This document shows, one piece after another, positions 1 to 5,935 of a stretch of 24,731 nucleotides of DNA. Source of the stretch: an uncultured Collinsella sp. (GTDB taxonomy: Bacteria; Actinomycetota; Coriobacteriia; Coriobacteriales; Coriobacteriaceae); the NCBI GenBank assembly GCA_900545075.1, contig UQXT01000023.1, positions 1-24,731 on the forward strand, in the 5' to 3' direction. The first letter of the stretch is position 1, and every line of letters starts with the position of its first letter. The notes beneath the pieces were generated by a model. The model saw nothing but the letters and a program-made list of their open reading frames with translations, searched no databases and was not told the origin of the DNA. The position numbers were made by a program, and so were the translations under genes.

Positions 1-255
1 GCGGGCTGCGGCGCGTACTGCTGCTGGTATCCCTGCGGTGCCGCCGGGGCTTGCTGGTAGGCCTGCTGCGCGTTCCACTGCTGGGGCGCCGCCTGCGGGG
101 CGGGCTGCGGCGCGTACTGCTGCTGGTATCCCTGCGGTGCCGCCGGGGCTTGCTGGTAGGCCTGCTGCGCGTTCCACTGCTGGGGCGCCGCCTGCGGGGC
201 GGGCTGCGGCGCGTACTGCTGCTGGTATCCCTGCGGTGCCGCCGGGGCTTGCTTC
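1..255 (-). repeat. 99-bp tandem repeat in ssb linker (about 2.6 copies)
   Basis: The unit beginning gcgggctgcggcgcgtactg starts at 1, 100 and 199. Copies one and two are identical over all 99 bp, and the third matches until about 255, where the sequence changes to the non-repeated part of ssb. The array may continue left of the window. Because 99 is a multiple of three, copy-number change keeps the reading frame and only lengthens or shortens the disordered linker by 33 residues. Confidence 0.95.
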
Positions 256-578
256 TGGCTCATGAGCTCGATCTCGTCCACGATCACCTCAAGCTTGGAT
301 CGGCGCTGGCCGTCCTTGTCCCAGCTCGAATAGCGCAGCTTGCCCTCGATGGCCACCTTCATGCCCTTGTGCAGGATGCGGCCCATGCTCTCGGCGCGGT
401 TGCCGAACATCGTGCAGTCGACGAAGTTCGGGTAATCCTCCCACTGGCCCGTCTGCTGATTCTTTCGGCGGTCGTTGACCGCGACGCCGAAGCCCAGCAC
501 CTGCATGCCGCCTGCTGTGGCGCGCAGCTCGGGGTCGCGGGTCAAGTTCCCGCTGATGTTCACTCGGTTGATCGACAT
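1..578 (-). CDS. ssb: Single-stranded DNA-binding protein, phage-encoded (C-terminus off window)
   Basis: It binds ssDNA during phage replication and recombination. The start MSINRVNISGNLTRDPELR at 578 matches the canonical SSB N-terminus, and the OB fold covers roughly residues 1-105 (FVDCTMFGNRAE, KVAIEGKLRYSSW motifs). After SQKQ the protein enters a Gln/Pro/Ala-rich linker built of an almost exactly repeated 33-residue unit (PAAPQGYQQQYAPQ... QQWNAQQAYQQA), encoded by a 99-bp tandem repeat. The frame is still open at position 1 after 192 codons, so the acidic C-terminal tip is not seen. The ATG lies directly after the TAA of the upstream coiled-coil gene, so the two are translationally coupled. 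Neighbouring ERF protein is the expected partner in strand annealing. Confidence 0.93.
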   Translation of the reverse strand, partial: MSINRVNISGNLTRDPELRATAGGMQVLGFGVAVNDRRKNQQTGQWEDYPNFVDCTMFGNRAESMGRILHKGMKVAIEGKLRYSSWDKDGQRRSKLEVIVDEIELMSQKQAPAAPQGYQQQYAPQPAPQAAPQQWNAQQAYQQAPAAPQGYQQQYAPQPAPQAAPQQWNAQQAYQQAPAAPQGYQQQYAPQP

Positions 579-926
579 TTAGTAACTCCCTTCGCCGGTC
601 CCGTTCGACCAGGTGCGCTTTATGTCCTCGTCGACGGTTCGGATCTTGAGCTTGTACACGTTTATCGCCTCTTGGCTCGCCTTGTAGAGCGCTTCGGCGC
701 AGTCCCTGCGCTGCTTCAGCTCGGCTATGTCCTCACGGCCTCGGCAGAGGTCGCTTATCACCGTCACGGGCGTCCCCTTGGATCGCTCCTCAAGGATCGC
801 GATGCGCAGCGCCTTGCGGTACTCGGCCTCGTTCTCGGCGTACTGGCTTCCGCTGTTGCGCAGCGCCTGAAGCTCGTCCATGAGCCTGTCGAAGAGCTGC
901 ATGCGCTCGGCGTAGAGGTCTTGCAT
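579..926 (-). CDS. Conserved phage protein, predicted coiled coil
   Basis: This 115-residue protein is almost entirely charged helix (MQDLYAERMQLFDRLMDEL; later DIAELKQRRDCAEALYKASQEAINVYKLKIRTVDEDI). It has two helical stretches, about residues 1-50 and 65-108, and no enzymatic motif or membrane segment. Its position between the annealing protein ERF and SSB points to an accessory role in phage recombination or replication. This is inference from context; I do not recognise a named family. Its stop TAA touches the ATG of ssb, and it starts 3 bp after the ERF stop, so it is translated as part of the polycistronic early message. No strong ribosome binding site is visible, which also suggests coupling. 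Confidence 0.75.
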   Translation of the reverse strand: MQDLYAERMQLFDRLMDELQALRNSGSQYAENEAEYRKALRIAILEERSKGTPVTVISDLCRGREDIAELKQRRDCAEALYKASQEAINVYKLKIRTVDEDIKRTWSNGTGEGSY

Positions 927-929
927 GGC

Positions 930-1499
930 CTACACGACCTGCCATGCGGGGGACGGGCAGCACCCGGGGTTGGCCTTGAACTGCTCGTACTGCTGGCGGC
1001 TCTCGAACTGGTAGGAGGTGCCGCAGCTCTTGCACTTGGCGATGAATTGGCCGAACTCGGGCGGCTCCTTCTCGGCGGGCTTGCCGTCACCCATGAGGGT
1101 GTCGGGGTCACTCGTGCCGTCGATGTCGAAAGCTCCGCAGAGCGCGTACTTGCGGGCGTAGCTCGACGCGGAACCCGTGACCTGCGCCTCGTTCATGCCC
1201 TTCTGGCTCAAAGGCTCGCGGGCGTACGCATCGATCTCCAAAGGCTCGCCGTGGCCGTCCTCGAAGAACAGGCGGCACGTGGCCTTGACGTAGTAGCGCT
1301 CGCCGATCTGCTCGATCGAGTCGTTGAGCGTGAAGGCGATTCCCGCCGCCTTGCACGGCTCCTTGAGCGCCGCAACGATGTCCTCCATGCTGCGGTAGTA
1401 GAAGTTGCCGTGGGCGTTGTAGCGTGCCTTGGGCACCACCACGGATCGCTGCACCTGGGCCACGGCCTCGGCCAGCGTCATGTGCTTGTCTTCTGCCAT
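930..1499 (-). CDS. ERF-family single-strand annealing protein
   Basis: It is a predicted phage recombinase that anneals complementary single strands, analogous to P22 Erf or lambda Beta. The family is shown by the N-terminal segment YNAHGNFYYRSMEDIVAALK (residues 27-46) and the hallmark VTGSASSYARKYALCGAFDIDGT (107-129, the most conserved ERF stretch), followed by DPD. The C-terminus adds CKSCG (C156, C159) and CC (180-181), a likely small zinc-binding knuckle. At 189 residues it has normal length. A GGAG sequence inside the end of the preceding DUF1351 gene serves as ribosome binding site. DUF1351-ERF-coiled coil-SSB is a recurring recombination module in phages of Gram-positive hosts. Confidence 0.88.
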   Translation of the reverse strand: MAEDKHMTLAEAVAQVQRSVVVPKARYNAHGNFYYRSMEDIVAALKEPCKAAGIAFTLNDSIEQIGERYYVKATCRLFFEDGHGEPLEIDAYAREPLSQKGMNEAQVTGSASSYARKYALCGAFDIDGTSDPDTLMGDGKPAEKEPPEFGQFIAKCKSCGTSYQFESRQQYEQFKANPGCCPSPAWQVV

Positions 1500-1502
1500 C
1501 GT

Positions 1503-2486
1503 CTACTCCATCCTCGCTGCCACCTGGGCTGGCGTGCCCCGGCGGATGCTTCCGGTGATTCCCTGCGCCTTGAGCAGGGATGCGAGCGCCTGCATCTGCG
1601 ATCGCGTGGCGCTCGGCACCTCGACCGTCCACGCCTCCAAAGGCTCCGCGACCGGTGCTGGCATGGGTGCCGGCATTGGTGCGGGCATTGGCACTGGCGC
1701 GGGCATCGGCTCAGGCTCGGGCGCTGCGATCGGCTCTGGCTCAGGCTCTGGTTCAGGTTCAGGCTCCGGCTCAGGCTCGGGTGCCATGGCCGCCTTCAGC
1801 TCGGCGATTCGCTGGTCTTCCTCGTCGGCCAGACGCGCCGCGTTCAAGGCGGCTCCGAGGTCGAGCGTGCGGAAGAACTCGCGCTCCGCGTCGGCGTAGT
1901 GCGGCATCGCCTCCTGCTGGGCCTTGAGCGTTTCCCAGTCTCTGGCCACGTCGGACACCTTGGCCTCAAGCGCCTGCTGCGCCTTGATCTCGCCGAAGGT
2001 CTTGTTGAGCCACTGCGGCTCATGCAGGCGCTCGTAGGGGACGACCGGCGCGAGCAGCCCCGCGAACTCCTCGTAGTGCTGCTGTAGGCGCGAGTAGAGC
2101 GCGTCCTTGCGCGTCTGCTCGGCCTCGTCAAGCTGCGCCTTGATGGCGTCGGTTGATTCGTCGATGATGGCCGTGATCTGCTTGCAGCGCCTCTCGAATG
2201 CGTCGAGCGGCTTGTTGTACTCGCGCTTCACGGCCTTGCGGCGCTCGTCGATCTCCTTCTTGATGCCGTTGAGGTAGCTGCGGTCGTGCTTGGCCTCCTT
2301 GATGGCCTGGGCGCTCGCGAGGTCGTAGGTGGCGCCCTCGTAGTCGGCCACGACCTTCTTCACGTGGGCCTCCAACGCGTCCATGTTCGAAGCGATAGTG
2401 GCCTCGGTGTAGGTGACCTCAAGCGTGGTGGCCTCGGCCTCGATGACCTCTGCCTCGACCTGCTGCGGTTCGGTTTCCTTAGCCAT
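1503..2486 (-). CDS. DUF1351-type phage protein with Glu-Pro repeat linker
   Basis: This 327-residue protein resembles the DUF1351 phage family. The long charged helical region at about residues 35-225 holds the family-like stretch EIDERRKAVKREYNKPLDAFERR and KQITAIIDESTDAIK. Residues about 234-285 form a rigid linker of (Glu-Pro)n followed by Met/Pro/Ala repeats. A compact C-terminal segment (about 290-327: SATRSQMQALASLLKAQGITGSIRRG) follows. The gene precedes ERF and probably works with it, since DUF1351 and annealing proteins commonly neighbour each other; its biochemical role is unknown. The start overlaps the end of the 67-aa gene by 8 nt. The GC-rich linker sequence (1700-1785) is prone to slippage, which may make its length strain-variable. 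Confidence 0.8.
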   Translation of the reverse strand: MAKETEPQQVEAEVIEAEATTLEVTYTEATIASNMDALEAHVKKVVADYEGATYDLASAQAIKEAKHDRSYLNGIKKEIDERRKAVKREYNKPLDAFERRCKQITAIIDESTDAIKAQLDEAEQTRKDALYSRLQQHYEEFAGLLAPVVPYERLHEPQWLNKTFGEIKAQQALEAKVSDVARDWETLKAQQEAMPHYADAEREFFRTLDLGAALNAARLADEEDQRIAELKAAMAPEPEPEPEPEPEPEPEPIAAPEPEPMPAPVPMPAPMPAPMPAPVAEPLEAWTVEVPSATRSQMQALASLLKAQGITGSIRRGTPAQVAARME

Positions 2487-2682
2487 AGATCTCGCCCGTC
2501 TCGTCGTCGAAGTCCATGGCCTGCTGCTGCTCAGCCACGGTGAGCAAAACCGTCTTGCCGCTCTGCTTGGTGATGCGGAAGGCGTCGGCGTTGTCGGTCA
2601 GGATCTCGAATTGCAGGGTCGCAACGCTGCCCTTCACGGTGGCCTGCTTGAACTGCGCCTGGATGGTGGCTTCGTTGATCAT
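2479..2682 (-). CDS. Small phage protein of unknown function (67 aa)
   Basis: The start MINEATIQAQFKQ at 2682 is chosen because a strong AGGAGG lies 8 nt upstream (2690-2695), whereas longer in-frame extensions have no such site. The protein is short and soluble: a helix, then predicted beta strands (SVATLQFEILTDNADAFRITKQSGKTVLLTV), ending in an acidic tail (MDFDDETGEIYG). I do not recognise a family. It sits between the 105-aa unknown and the DUF1351 protein, overlapping the latter by 8 nt, which favours coupled expression with the recombination module. Confidence 0.7.
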   Translation of the reverse strand: MINEATIQAQFKQATVKGSVATLQFEILTDNADAFRITKQSGKTVLLTVAEQQQAMDFDDETGEIYG

Positions 2683-2693
2683 GTCGTTACCTC

Positions 2694-3011
2694 CTATTTG
2701 ATGCCGAGAACGGCGGCAAGGAACGCGCGACCGAACTCGCGCTCTTCCTCGCTGACGGGCTTGATCTTGTCGGCGATGAACTCGCGGCTCTTGGCGACGC
2801 ACTTCTCGTCGATCCTGGAAAGCCCGGCCTCGCAAAGCGCGATCATCACGTGGTAGGCGTTTGCCGCCGTCTCGCCGTCGTTGTTGTCAGGATGCGTGGC
2901 GTCGAACATGAGGTTGTTCGCGATGCAGGCGGCGTGGTCGAGCACTGCTTTGTGGAACTTGGTCCCGTGGAAGTCCTCAAAGCCGTTCTCTTCGAAGTAT
3001 TTGGCGTTCAT
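2694..3011 (-). CDS. Phage hypothetical protein (105 aa)
   Basis: It is a mostly helical soluble protein beginning MNAKYFEENGFEDFHGTKFHK. Its start at 3011 overlaps the stop of the RusA gene in an ATGA arrangement (3008-3011), a typical sign of translational reinitiation, so the longer upstream in-frame start is rejected. Residues around 20-65 (HKAVLDHAACIANNLMFDATHPDN, AYHVMIALCEAG) form helices rich in His and Cys, but there is no regular zinc motif. I do not recognise the family. Context is nucleic-acid processing in the early operon. Confidence 0.72.
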   Translation of the reverse strand: MNAKYFEENGFEDFHGTKFHKAVLDHAACIANNLMFDATHPDNNDGETAANAYHVMIALCEAGLSRIDEKCVAKSREFIADKIKPVSEEEREFGRAFLAAVLGIK

Positions 3012-3469
3012 TTCTTCTCCTTCACGTACTCCTCGACGAAGTACTCGATGTAGATGTCTATGCGTGGTTTGGTGCCGTATGGCGACCTCGGGCGCTTGGT
3101 GACGGCTCCCATGTCGACCTGCGAATCGTCCTTGAAGGCGATCCCGTTGAGCGCGTCGCAGGCGAGCTTGCCGAGGTTGTCCCAGTCGGGCTTGCCGAGG
3201 TCGGCGCGGCCCTCCCAGTACTTCGGGTTGCTCTTCGCGAGCGGCCTGGTGGTCGAGATCCGCATCACGACCGGGCCGTCGTGGTCGGCGAAGGTCTCGC
3301 CGTATGCCGCGCGGAACGCGTCCTTGATGGCCTTCTCGGCCTTGAGCGTCTTGGTCGGCGTGTAGGTGCGGTGGTTGCGGTAGTCGGTCATAGGGCGCTG
3401 CTTTCCAACAAGCTCTGCTGGGTGCATGGTGATGTGCGCCGTGGCCGCAAGGGTGCGCTGCCAGCTCAT
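3008..3469 (-). CDS. rusA: RusA-family Holliday junction resolvase
   Basis: It is an endodeoxyribonuclease that would cut four-way junctions produced by phage recombination. The 153-residue protein carries the RusA core: RTYTPTKT (34-41) near the start and KPDWDNLGKLACDALNG ending in KDDSQV (93-118). D95, D97 and D115 align with the catalytic D70, D72 and D91 of E. coli RusA, and K101 with K76. The start at 3469 (MSWQRT) forms an ATGA overlap with the preceding gene; internal Met15 and Met27 are alternatives, but they would cut into the N-terminal strand of the fold. The gene lies in the early recombination operon upstream of ERF and SSB. Confidence 0.88.
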   Translation of the reverse strand: MSWQRTLAATAHITMHPAELVGKQRPMTDYRNHRTYTPTKTLKAEKAIKDAFRAAYGETFADHDGPVVMRISTTRPLAKSNPKYWEGRADLGKPDWDNLGKLACDALNGIAFKDDSQVDMGAVTKRPRSPYGTKPRIDIYIEYFVEEYVKEKK

Positions 3470-3801
3470 TCGCTGAACCCATCGCTCTGGCTGCGGTGCT
3501 TGTTGAAGGCTCCGCGCAGCTCTGGGTACCGCGCCTCCATGATTCGGGCAAGGGCTGGGGCTATGCCGTTCTTGCAGCCAACGTGCAGCTCGTTGCGCAC
3601 CATGTTCACCAGGTAGTTGATCGACACGTAGCCCTTCTCCTTGAGGCGGCGGGCGTTGGAGAGCATGAACCGCCACGCCTCGGGGTTGGCCTCGATCCAC
3701 TTCTTGGCCTCGGCAACGTCTTGCTCGCCAGCCATGCCCAGGCCGAAGATCTCAAGCTGGTTGCTCTGGGGTTTGGGGCGGTATATCTCGTCGTTACGCA
3801 T
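3466..3801 (-). CDS. Phage hypothetical protein (111 aa)
   Basis: Start at 3801 (MRNDEIYRPKP) overlaps the preceding membrane-protein gene by 8 nt, and the stop overlaps rusA by 4 nt. The body is helical: AEAKKWIEANPEAWRFMLSNARRLKEKGYVSINYLVNMVRNEL, then NGIAPALARIMEARYPELRGAF and a Ser/Lys-rich tail. The pattern 'seen as W.fm ... g..iS...l...vR ... ap..AR.....yP' resembles an uncharacterised small protein common in phages of Gram-positive bacteria (recollection, not a search). No catalytic motif is visible. Possibly a DNA-binding accessory protein, but this is a guess from location. Confidence 0.72.
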   Translation of the reverse strand: MRNDEIYRPKPQSNQLEIFGLGMAGEQDVAEAKKWIEANPEAWRFMLSNARRLKEKGYVSINYLVNMVRNELHVGCKNGIAPALARIMEARYPELRGAFNKHRSQSDGFSE

Positions 3802-4078
3802 TGAGCACCGCCATGCTGCCCACGGCTCGCTGGGCGTCGGCAACAGCCTGGTCCATCGTGGGGATGACCCAGAGCCAGAGCACGGCGAGGAAGATCATGA
3901 GGGCCGCGAGGAAGCCGACCATGACGCCCGCCTTGAACTGGGAGCGCTCAAGCTGCTCCTGTGCCGTCGGGCGCTTGCCCTCGAATGGTATGATGGTCGC
4001 AGCCTCTTTCGAGGCGGCTACGTAGCGGGTGCCCGAAGTGTGGTAGCGGGGGGCGCTCGCTTTCTTTTTTGTCTGCAT
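3794..4078 (-). CDS. Small phage membrane protein, one TM segment
   Basis: The start MQTKKKASAPRYH at 4078 is chosen over a Met 33 nt upstream because AAAGGAGA (4085-4092) lies at ideal spacing. The 94-residue protein has a basic, Ser/Thr-rich N-terminal 50 residues and a single hydrophobic helix (about 55-76, GVMVGFLAALMIFLAVLWLWVI). A short amphipathic C-terminus follows. Function unknown. A membrane protein in a leftward early operon could act in superinfection exclusion or host takeover, but nothing in the sequence proves this. Confidence 0.72.
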   Translation of the reverse strand: MQTKKKASAPRYHTSGTRYVAASKEAATIIPFEGKRPTAQEQLERSQFKAGVMVGFLAALMIFLAVLWLWVIPTMDQAVADAQRAVGSMAVLNA

Positions 4079-4125
4079 TTCCGTTCTCCTTTCGGTGTTT
4101 TCGCAGGTCATTGCTAGGGCGCTTT

Positions 4126-4488
4126 TTAGGGCCTCTTTTTTGTCGCCTTTTTCGCCCTGCTCTTCTGGCTGTAGTAGCGCTGGCGCTGCCTGTCATTCCT
4201 CTTCTCCCTGATCGCCTCCTCCTTCATTGCGTTGGCCTGTTCGGCGAGGTCTGCCATGTGAAGCTCCTTCGTGCACTCGATGCACCAGCCGTTGACCCTG
4301 TTGAGCGGTCGGAACGTCCATTGGCCGCAGCGGGGGCACTGCCTGCGCTTGCGGAGTGAGAGTCCGCACTTCCGCGCCATATGCTTCACTGAGTCGATGG
4401 AGCGCCCGAGGTCCTTGGCTACCTGCTTGGCGCCGTCTCCAGCGTGCTCTTCGAGGTATCTGAGTTCACGTGTAGACCACTGCTTCAC
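4126..4488 (-). CDS. SANT/HTH-like and zinc-ribbon phage DNA-binding protein
   Basis: The protein is 120 residues from a GTG start at 4488. Residues 4-45 (WSTRELRYLEEHAGDGAKQVAKDLGRSIDSVKHMARKCGL) look like a Myb/SANT-type helix-turn-helix. C51, C54, C69 and C72 (CPRCG ... WCIEC) form a zinc ribbon, and the tail from about 85 is highly basic. It is probably a DNA-binding protein of the early operon, perhaps a regulator. GTG is preferred because it overlaps the TGA of the preceding 45-aa gene (GTGA) and has GGGAG about 10 nt upstream. An ATG 63 nt further up would run through that small gene and lacks a good ribosome binding site. Confidence 0.78.
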   Translation of the reverse strand: MKQWSTRELRYLEEHAGDGAKQVAKDLGRSIDSVKHMARKCGLSLRKRRQCPRCGQWTFRPLNRVNGWCIECTKELHMADLAEQANAMKEEAIREKRNDRQRQRYYSQKSRAKKATKKRP

Positions 4489-4622
4489 GCCTTCGCTTCT
4501 CCCTTCTGCTGGCGTTCCCACTCGCGGTATGCCTGACGGATCGTCGAGCACATGCCGTCAAAGGCAACTTCGCGGGCGGTCTTGGGCTTCTCTTCCTTCT
4601 GTTTGGCCTCTTCGGCTGACAT
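4485..4622 (-). CDS. 45-aa phage protein, easily missed
   Basis: An open frame of 45 codons begins at the ATG at 4622, immediately after the TAA of the Cro-like gene (TAAATG), and its TGA overlaps the GTG of the next gene (GTGA). The product starts MSAEEAKQKEEKPKTAREVA and ends in REWERQQKGEAKA; it is highly charged and helical, with one Cys. The perfect tiling of start and stop with both neighbours is the evidence that it is translated. No homolog is recognised. Confidence 0.6.
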   Translation of the reverse strand: MSAEEAKQKEEKPKTAREVAFDGMCSTIRQAYREWERQQKGEAKA

Positions 4623-4847
4623 TTAGACCGCTACGCCTTTTGATGTGCGCTCCTCGACTAACCCGGCGAGGTAGTCAACAGAGCATCCGTAGAGCTTTGC
4701 CAAGTTGATTGCGTCTGGAACCAGTAGCGGTGAACTCTCGCCACGCTCCCACTTGCCGATAACGTATTCGGAGCGGTGGATCTTTTCACCGACTTCTTCT
4801 CTGGTCAGGCCTGCCCGCTTACGCTCGGACACAAGATTGTTGAGCAT
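4623..4847 (-). CDS. Cro-like XRE-family HTH regulator
   Basis: This 74-residue protein is essentially one helix-turn-helix domain: SERKRAGLTREEVGEKIHRSEYVIGKWERGESSPLL (about 7-42), then LAKLYGCSVDYLAGL. It is the first gene of the leftward early operon, with AAAGGAGG at 4852-4859. By position it is the Cro equivalent, expected to bind the operators at 4861-4950 and limit repressor synthesis once lytic growth starts. It is shorter than the repressor encoded divergently and lacks any oligomerisation extension. Confidence 0.88.
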   Translation of the reverse strand: MLNNLVSERKRAGLTREEVGEKIHRSEYVIGKWERGESSPLLVPDAINLAKLYGCSVDYLAGLVEERTSKGVAV

Positions 4848-4860
4848 TGTTTCCTCCTTT

Positions 4861-4877
4861 GCACTAGTTTCTTGTGC
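4861..4877. promoter_or_regulatory. Phage operator 1 (diverged copy)
   Basis: GCACTAGTTTCTTGTGC is an imperfect palindrome with half-site CTTGTGC. It shares the AG-TTT-CTTGT core with the other two operators and lies just past the expected start point of the leftward transcript. One half-site mismatch (CTAG for CAAG) suggests weaker binding. Confidence 0.6.
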
Positions 4878-4886
4878 CTGAATGGC

Positions 4887-4915
4887 ACTATATACAAGAT
4901 TCTTGTATCTGTAAA
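4887..4915 (-). promoter_or_regulatory. Leftward early promoter
   Basis: On the minus strand, TTTACA (-35, 4910-4915) and TATAGT (-10, 4887-4892) are separated by exactly 17 bp. The spacer holds the palindromic operator at 4893-4907, so repressor binding would block RNA polymerase directly. It drives the Cro-like gene and the recombination operon. Confidence 0.72.
4893..4907. promoter_or_regulatory. Phage operator 2
   Basis: TACAAGATTCTTGTA consists of perfect 6-bp half-sites TACAAG/CTTGTA around a 3-bp centre, placed inside the spacer of the leftward promoter. Confidence 0.75.
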
Positions 4916-4925
4916 CCCTAAAAGT

Positions 4926-4954
4926 TTGCTATTCGTACAAGTTTCTTGTATGCT
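4926..4954 (+). promoter_or_regulatory. Rightward repressor promoter
   Basis: TTGCTA (-35, 4926-4931) and TATGCT (-10, 4949-4954) are spaced 17 bp apart, 28 bp before the repressor ATG. The operator at 4936-4950 occupies the spacer and touches the -10, so the promoter can be shut by either regulator. Confidence 0.65.
4936..4950. promoter_or_regulatory. Phage operator 3
   Basis: TACAAGTTTCTTGTA has the same half-sites as operator 2 with centre TTT. It occupies the spacer of the rightward promoter; its centre is 43 bp from that of operator 2. Confidence 0.75.
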
Positions 4955-4981
4955 TCAACTATCCTAAGTTAGGGGTGAGAT

Positions 4982-5305
4982 ATGAGCCTTAAAGACCTAC
5001 GGCAGCGTTCAGGGCTGACCCAGAAAGAAGCTGCTAGCGTGTTCGGCCTTAAATACCGCACGTACCAAAACTACGAGCTTGGAAATACAAGTCCTGATAT
5101 GGATACTGCGGCAGAGTTCGCCCGGTATTTCAAATGCACAATTGGTGAACTGTTCGATCTCGAAGAGGGCGATGGCGAACAGATGGGAAGCGCCGAGCGC
5201 GAATTACTAACGCTCTTTAACGCCATGAATAAAGAGGGCCGCAAGGCATTACTTGCGGCGGCAAACGGAATCGCCGAGGCTTTCCCGGCAACAAGGAAGG
5301 AGTAG
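4982..5305 (+). CDS. XRE-family phage repressor (CI-like, no protease domain)
   Basis: The 107-residue protein has an N-terminal HTH (LRQRSGLTQKEAASVFGLKYRTYQNYELGNTSPDMDT, about 6-43; then YFKCTIGELFDL). A C-terminal helical segment (AERELLTLFNAMNKEGRKALLAAANGIAEAF) probably dimerises it. There is no S24/LexA-like domain, so SOS induction would have to act through another factor. It is transcribed divergently from the Cro-like gene, and the PH-domain gene starts 2 bp after its stop. The ribosome binding site (aggggtgag, about 4971-4979) is modest. Confidence 0.85.
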   Translation: MSLKDLRQRSGLTQKEAASVFGLKYRTYQNYELGNTSPDMDTAAEFARYFKCTIGELFDLEEGDGEQMGSAERELLTLFNAMNKEGRKALLAAANGIAEAFPATRKE

Positions 5306-5307
5306 CC

Positions 5308-5847
5308 GTGGCATTGAAAGATATGATGAAGGACATGGCAAATGCAGCTGTGTCGCAGGCGCAGAGCGCTGTACAAGATGCAATCGACCGTGACCAGCAA
5401 ACCATAAATGGTCAAGGCACTAGTGGCGTTATGCAGGGTGTGATGGGGCACTACTCTGAGCTTTCGGCCGAATCCGCTCAGCAGCAATATGGCATGTATC
5501 TCATGCGTGGAGAGTCGTTCACGCGCTGCTTTGCGCTCGTGCGTGACAAGATGCTGTTCACGGACCGCAGAATCGTCTTCATCGACCACCAGGGCATGAC
5601 TGGCGCCAAGGCAGCGGCCGTGTCCATCGACCTCCAAAGCATCGTCGGGGTGCGCCTTGAGACGGCCGGTATGGGCTTCGACCACGCCGAGCTGTCGTTC
5701 GCGTACATCACAAGCCCGTACTACAAGGTCCAAGGCGTGCAGACGGAGACCAAGACGCTTGAGTTCCCGAAGGGCTTCGACGTCCAGGGTCTCTACTCGC
5801 TGCTCTCGGAGCTCGCATACGAGAACGTGCGCCGCATCAACGCATAG
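5308..5847 (+). CDS. Bacterial PH-domain protein in lysogeny module
   Basis: The 179-residue product starts at a GTG with AAGGAAGGAG at 5294-5302, only 2 bp after the repressor stop. After an Ala/Gln-rich N-terminal helix (1-40), residues about 60-165 match a bacterial pleckstrin-homology domain (bPH_1-like): RGESFTRCFALVRDKMLFTDRRIVFIDHQGMTGAKAAAVSIDLQSIVGVRLETAG, with the characteristic 'lfTdrRivfid.qG.tG' signature. There is no signal peptide or membrane segment. Being co-transcribed with the repressor means it is expected to be made in the lysogen, which fits a lysogenic-conversion or superinfection-immunity role. That role is inference; bacterial PH domains of this type have no uniform known function. 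Confidence 0.8.
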   Translation: MALKDMMKDMANAAVSQAQSAVQDAIDRDQQTINGQGTSGVMQGVMGHYSELSAESAQQQYGMYLMRGESFTRCFALVRDKMLFTDRRIVFIDHQGMTGAKAAAVSIDLQSIVGVRLETAGMGFDHAELSFAYITSPYYKVQGVQTETKTLEFPKGFDVQGLYSLLSELAYENVRRINA

Positions 5848-5854
5848 AAAAGAA

Positions 5855-5902
5855 GAAGCCCCACGGGGTCATAGCGCTGCAACGCTGCCCGCGGGGCTTT
5901 TC
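5855..5902 (+). terminator. Terminator between PH-domain gene and integrase
   Basis: AAGCCCC (5856-5862) pairs with GGGGCTT (5893-5899), followed by TTTTC, with a smaller inner hairpin AGCG/CGCT at 5873-5886. It lies 8 bp past the PH-domain stop and would separate lysogenic transcription from the integrase. The long loop makes it a moderate prediction. Confidence 0.55.
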
Positions 5903-5935
5903 CAAAGAACCTCTGAAAGGAGGCCGTTTCCAATT

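Noticed and set aside
1700..1785. Short repeats ggctc(a/t)gg as a possible CRISPR or minisatellite
   Set aside because: They are simply Glu-Pro codons of the DUF1351 linker; there are no spacers.
51..2087. 678-codon open frame on the plus strand over the phage early genes
   Set aside because: It is antisense to ssb, ERF and DUF1351, all recognisable families on the other strand. High GC at third positions leaves few stops, and its product is low-complexity Leu/Arg/His.
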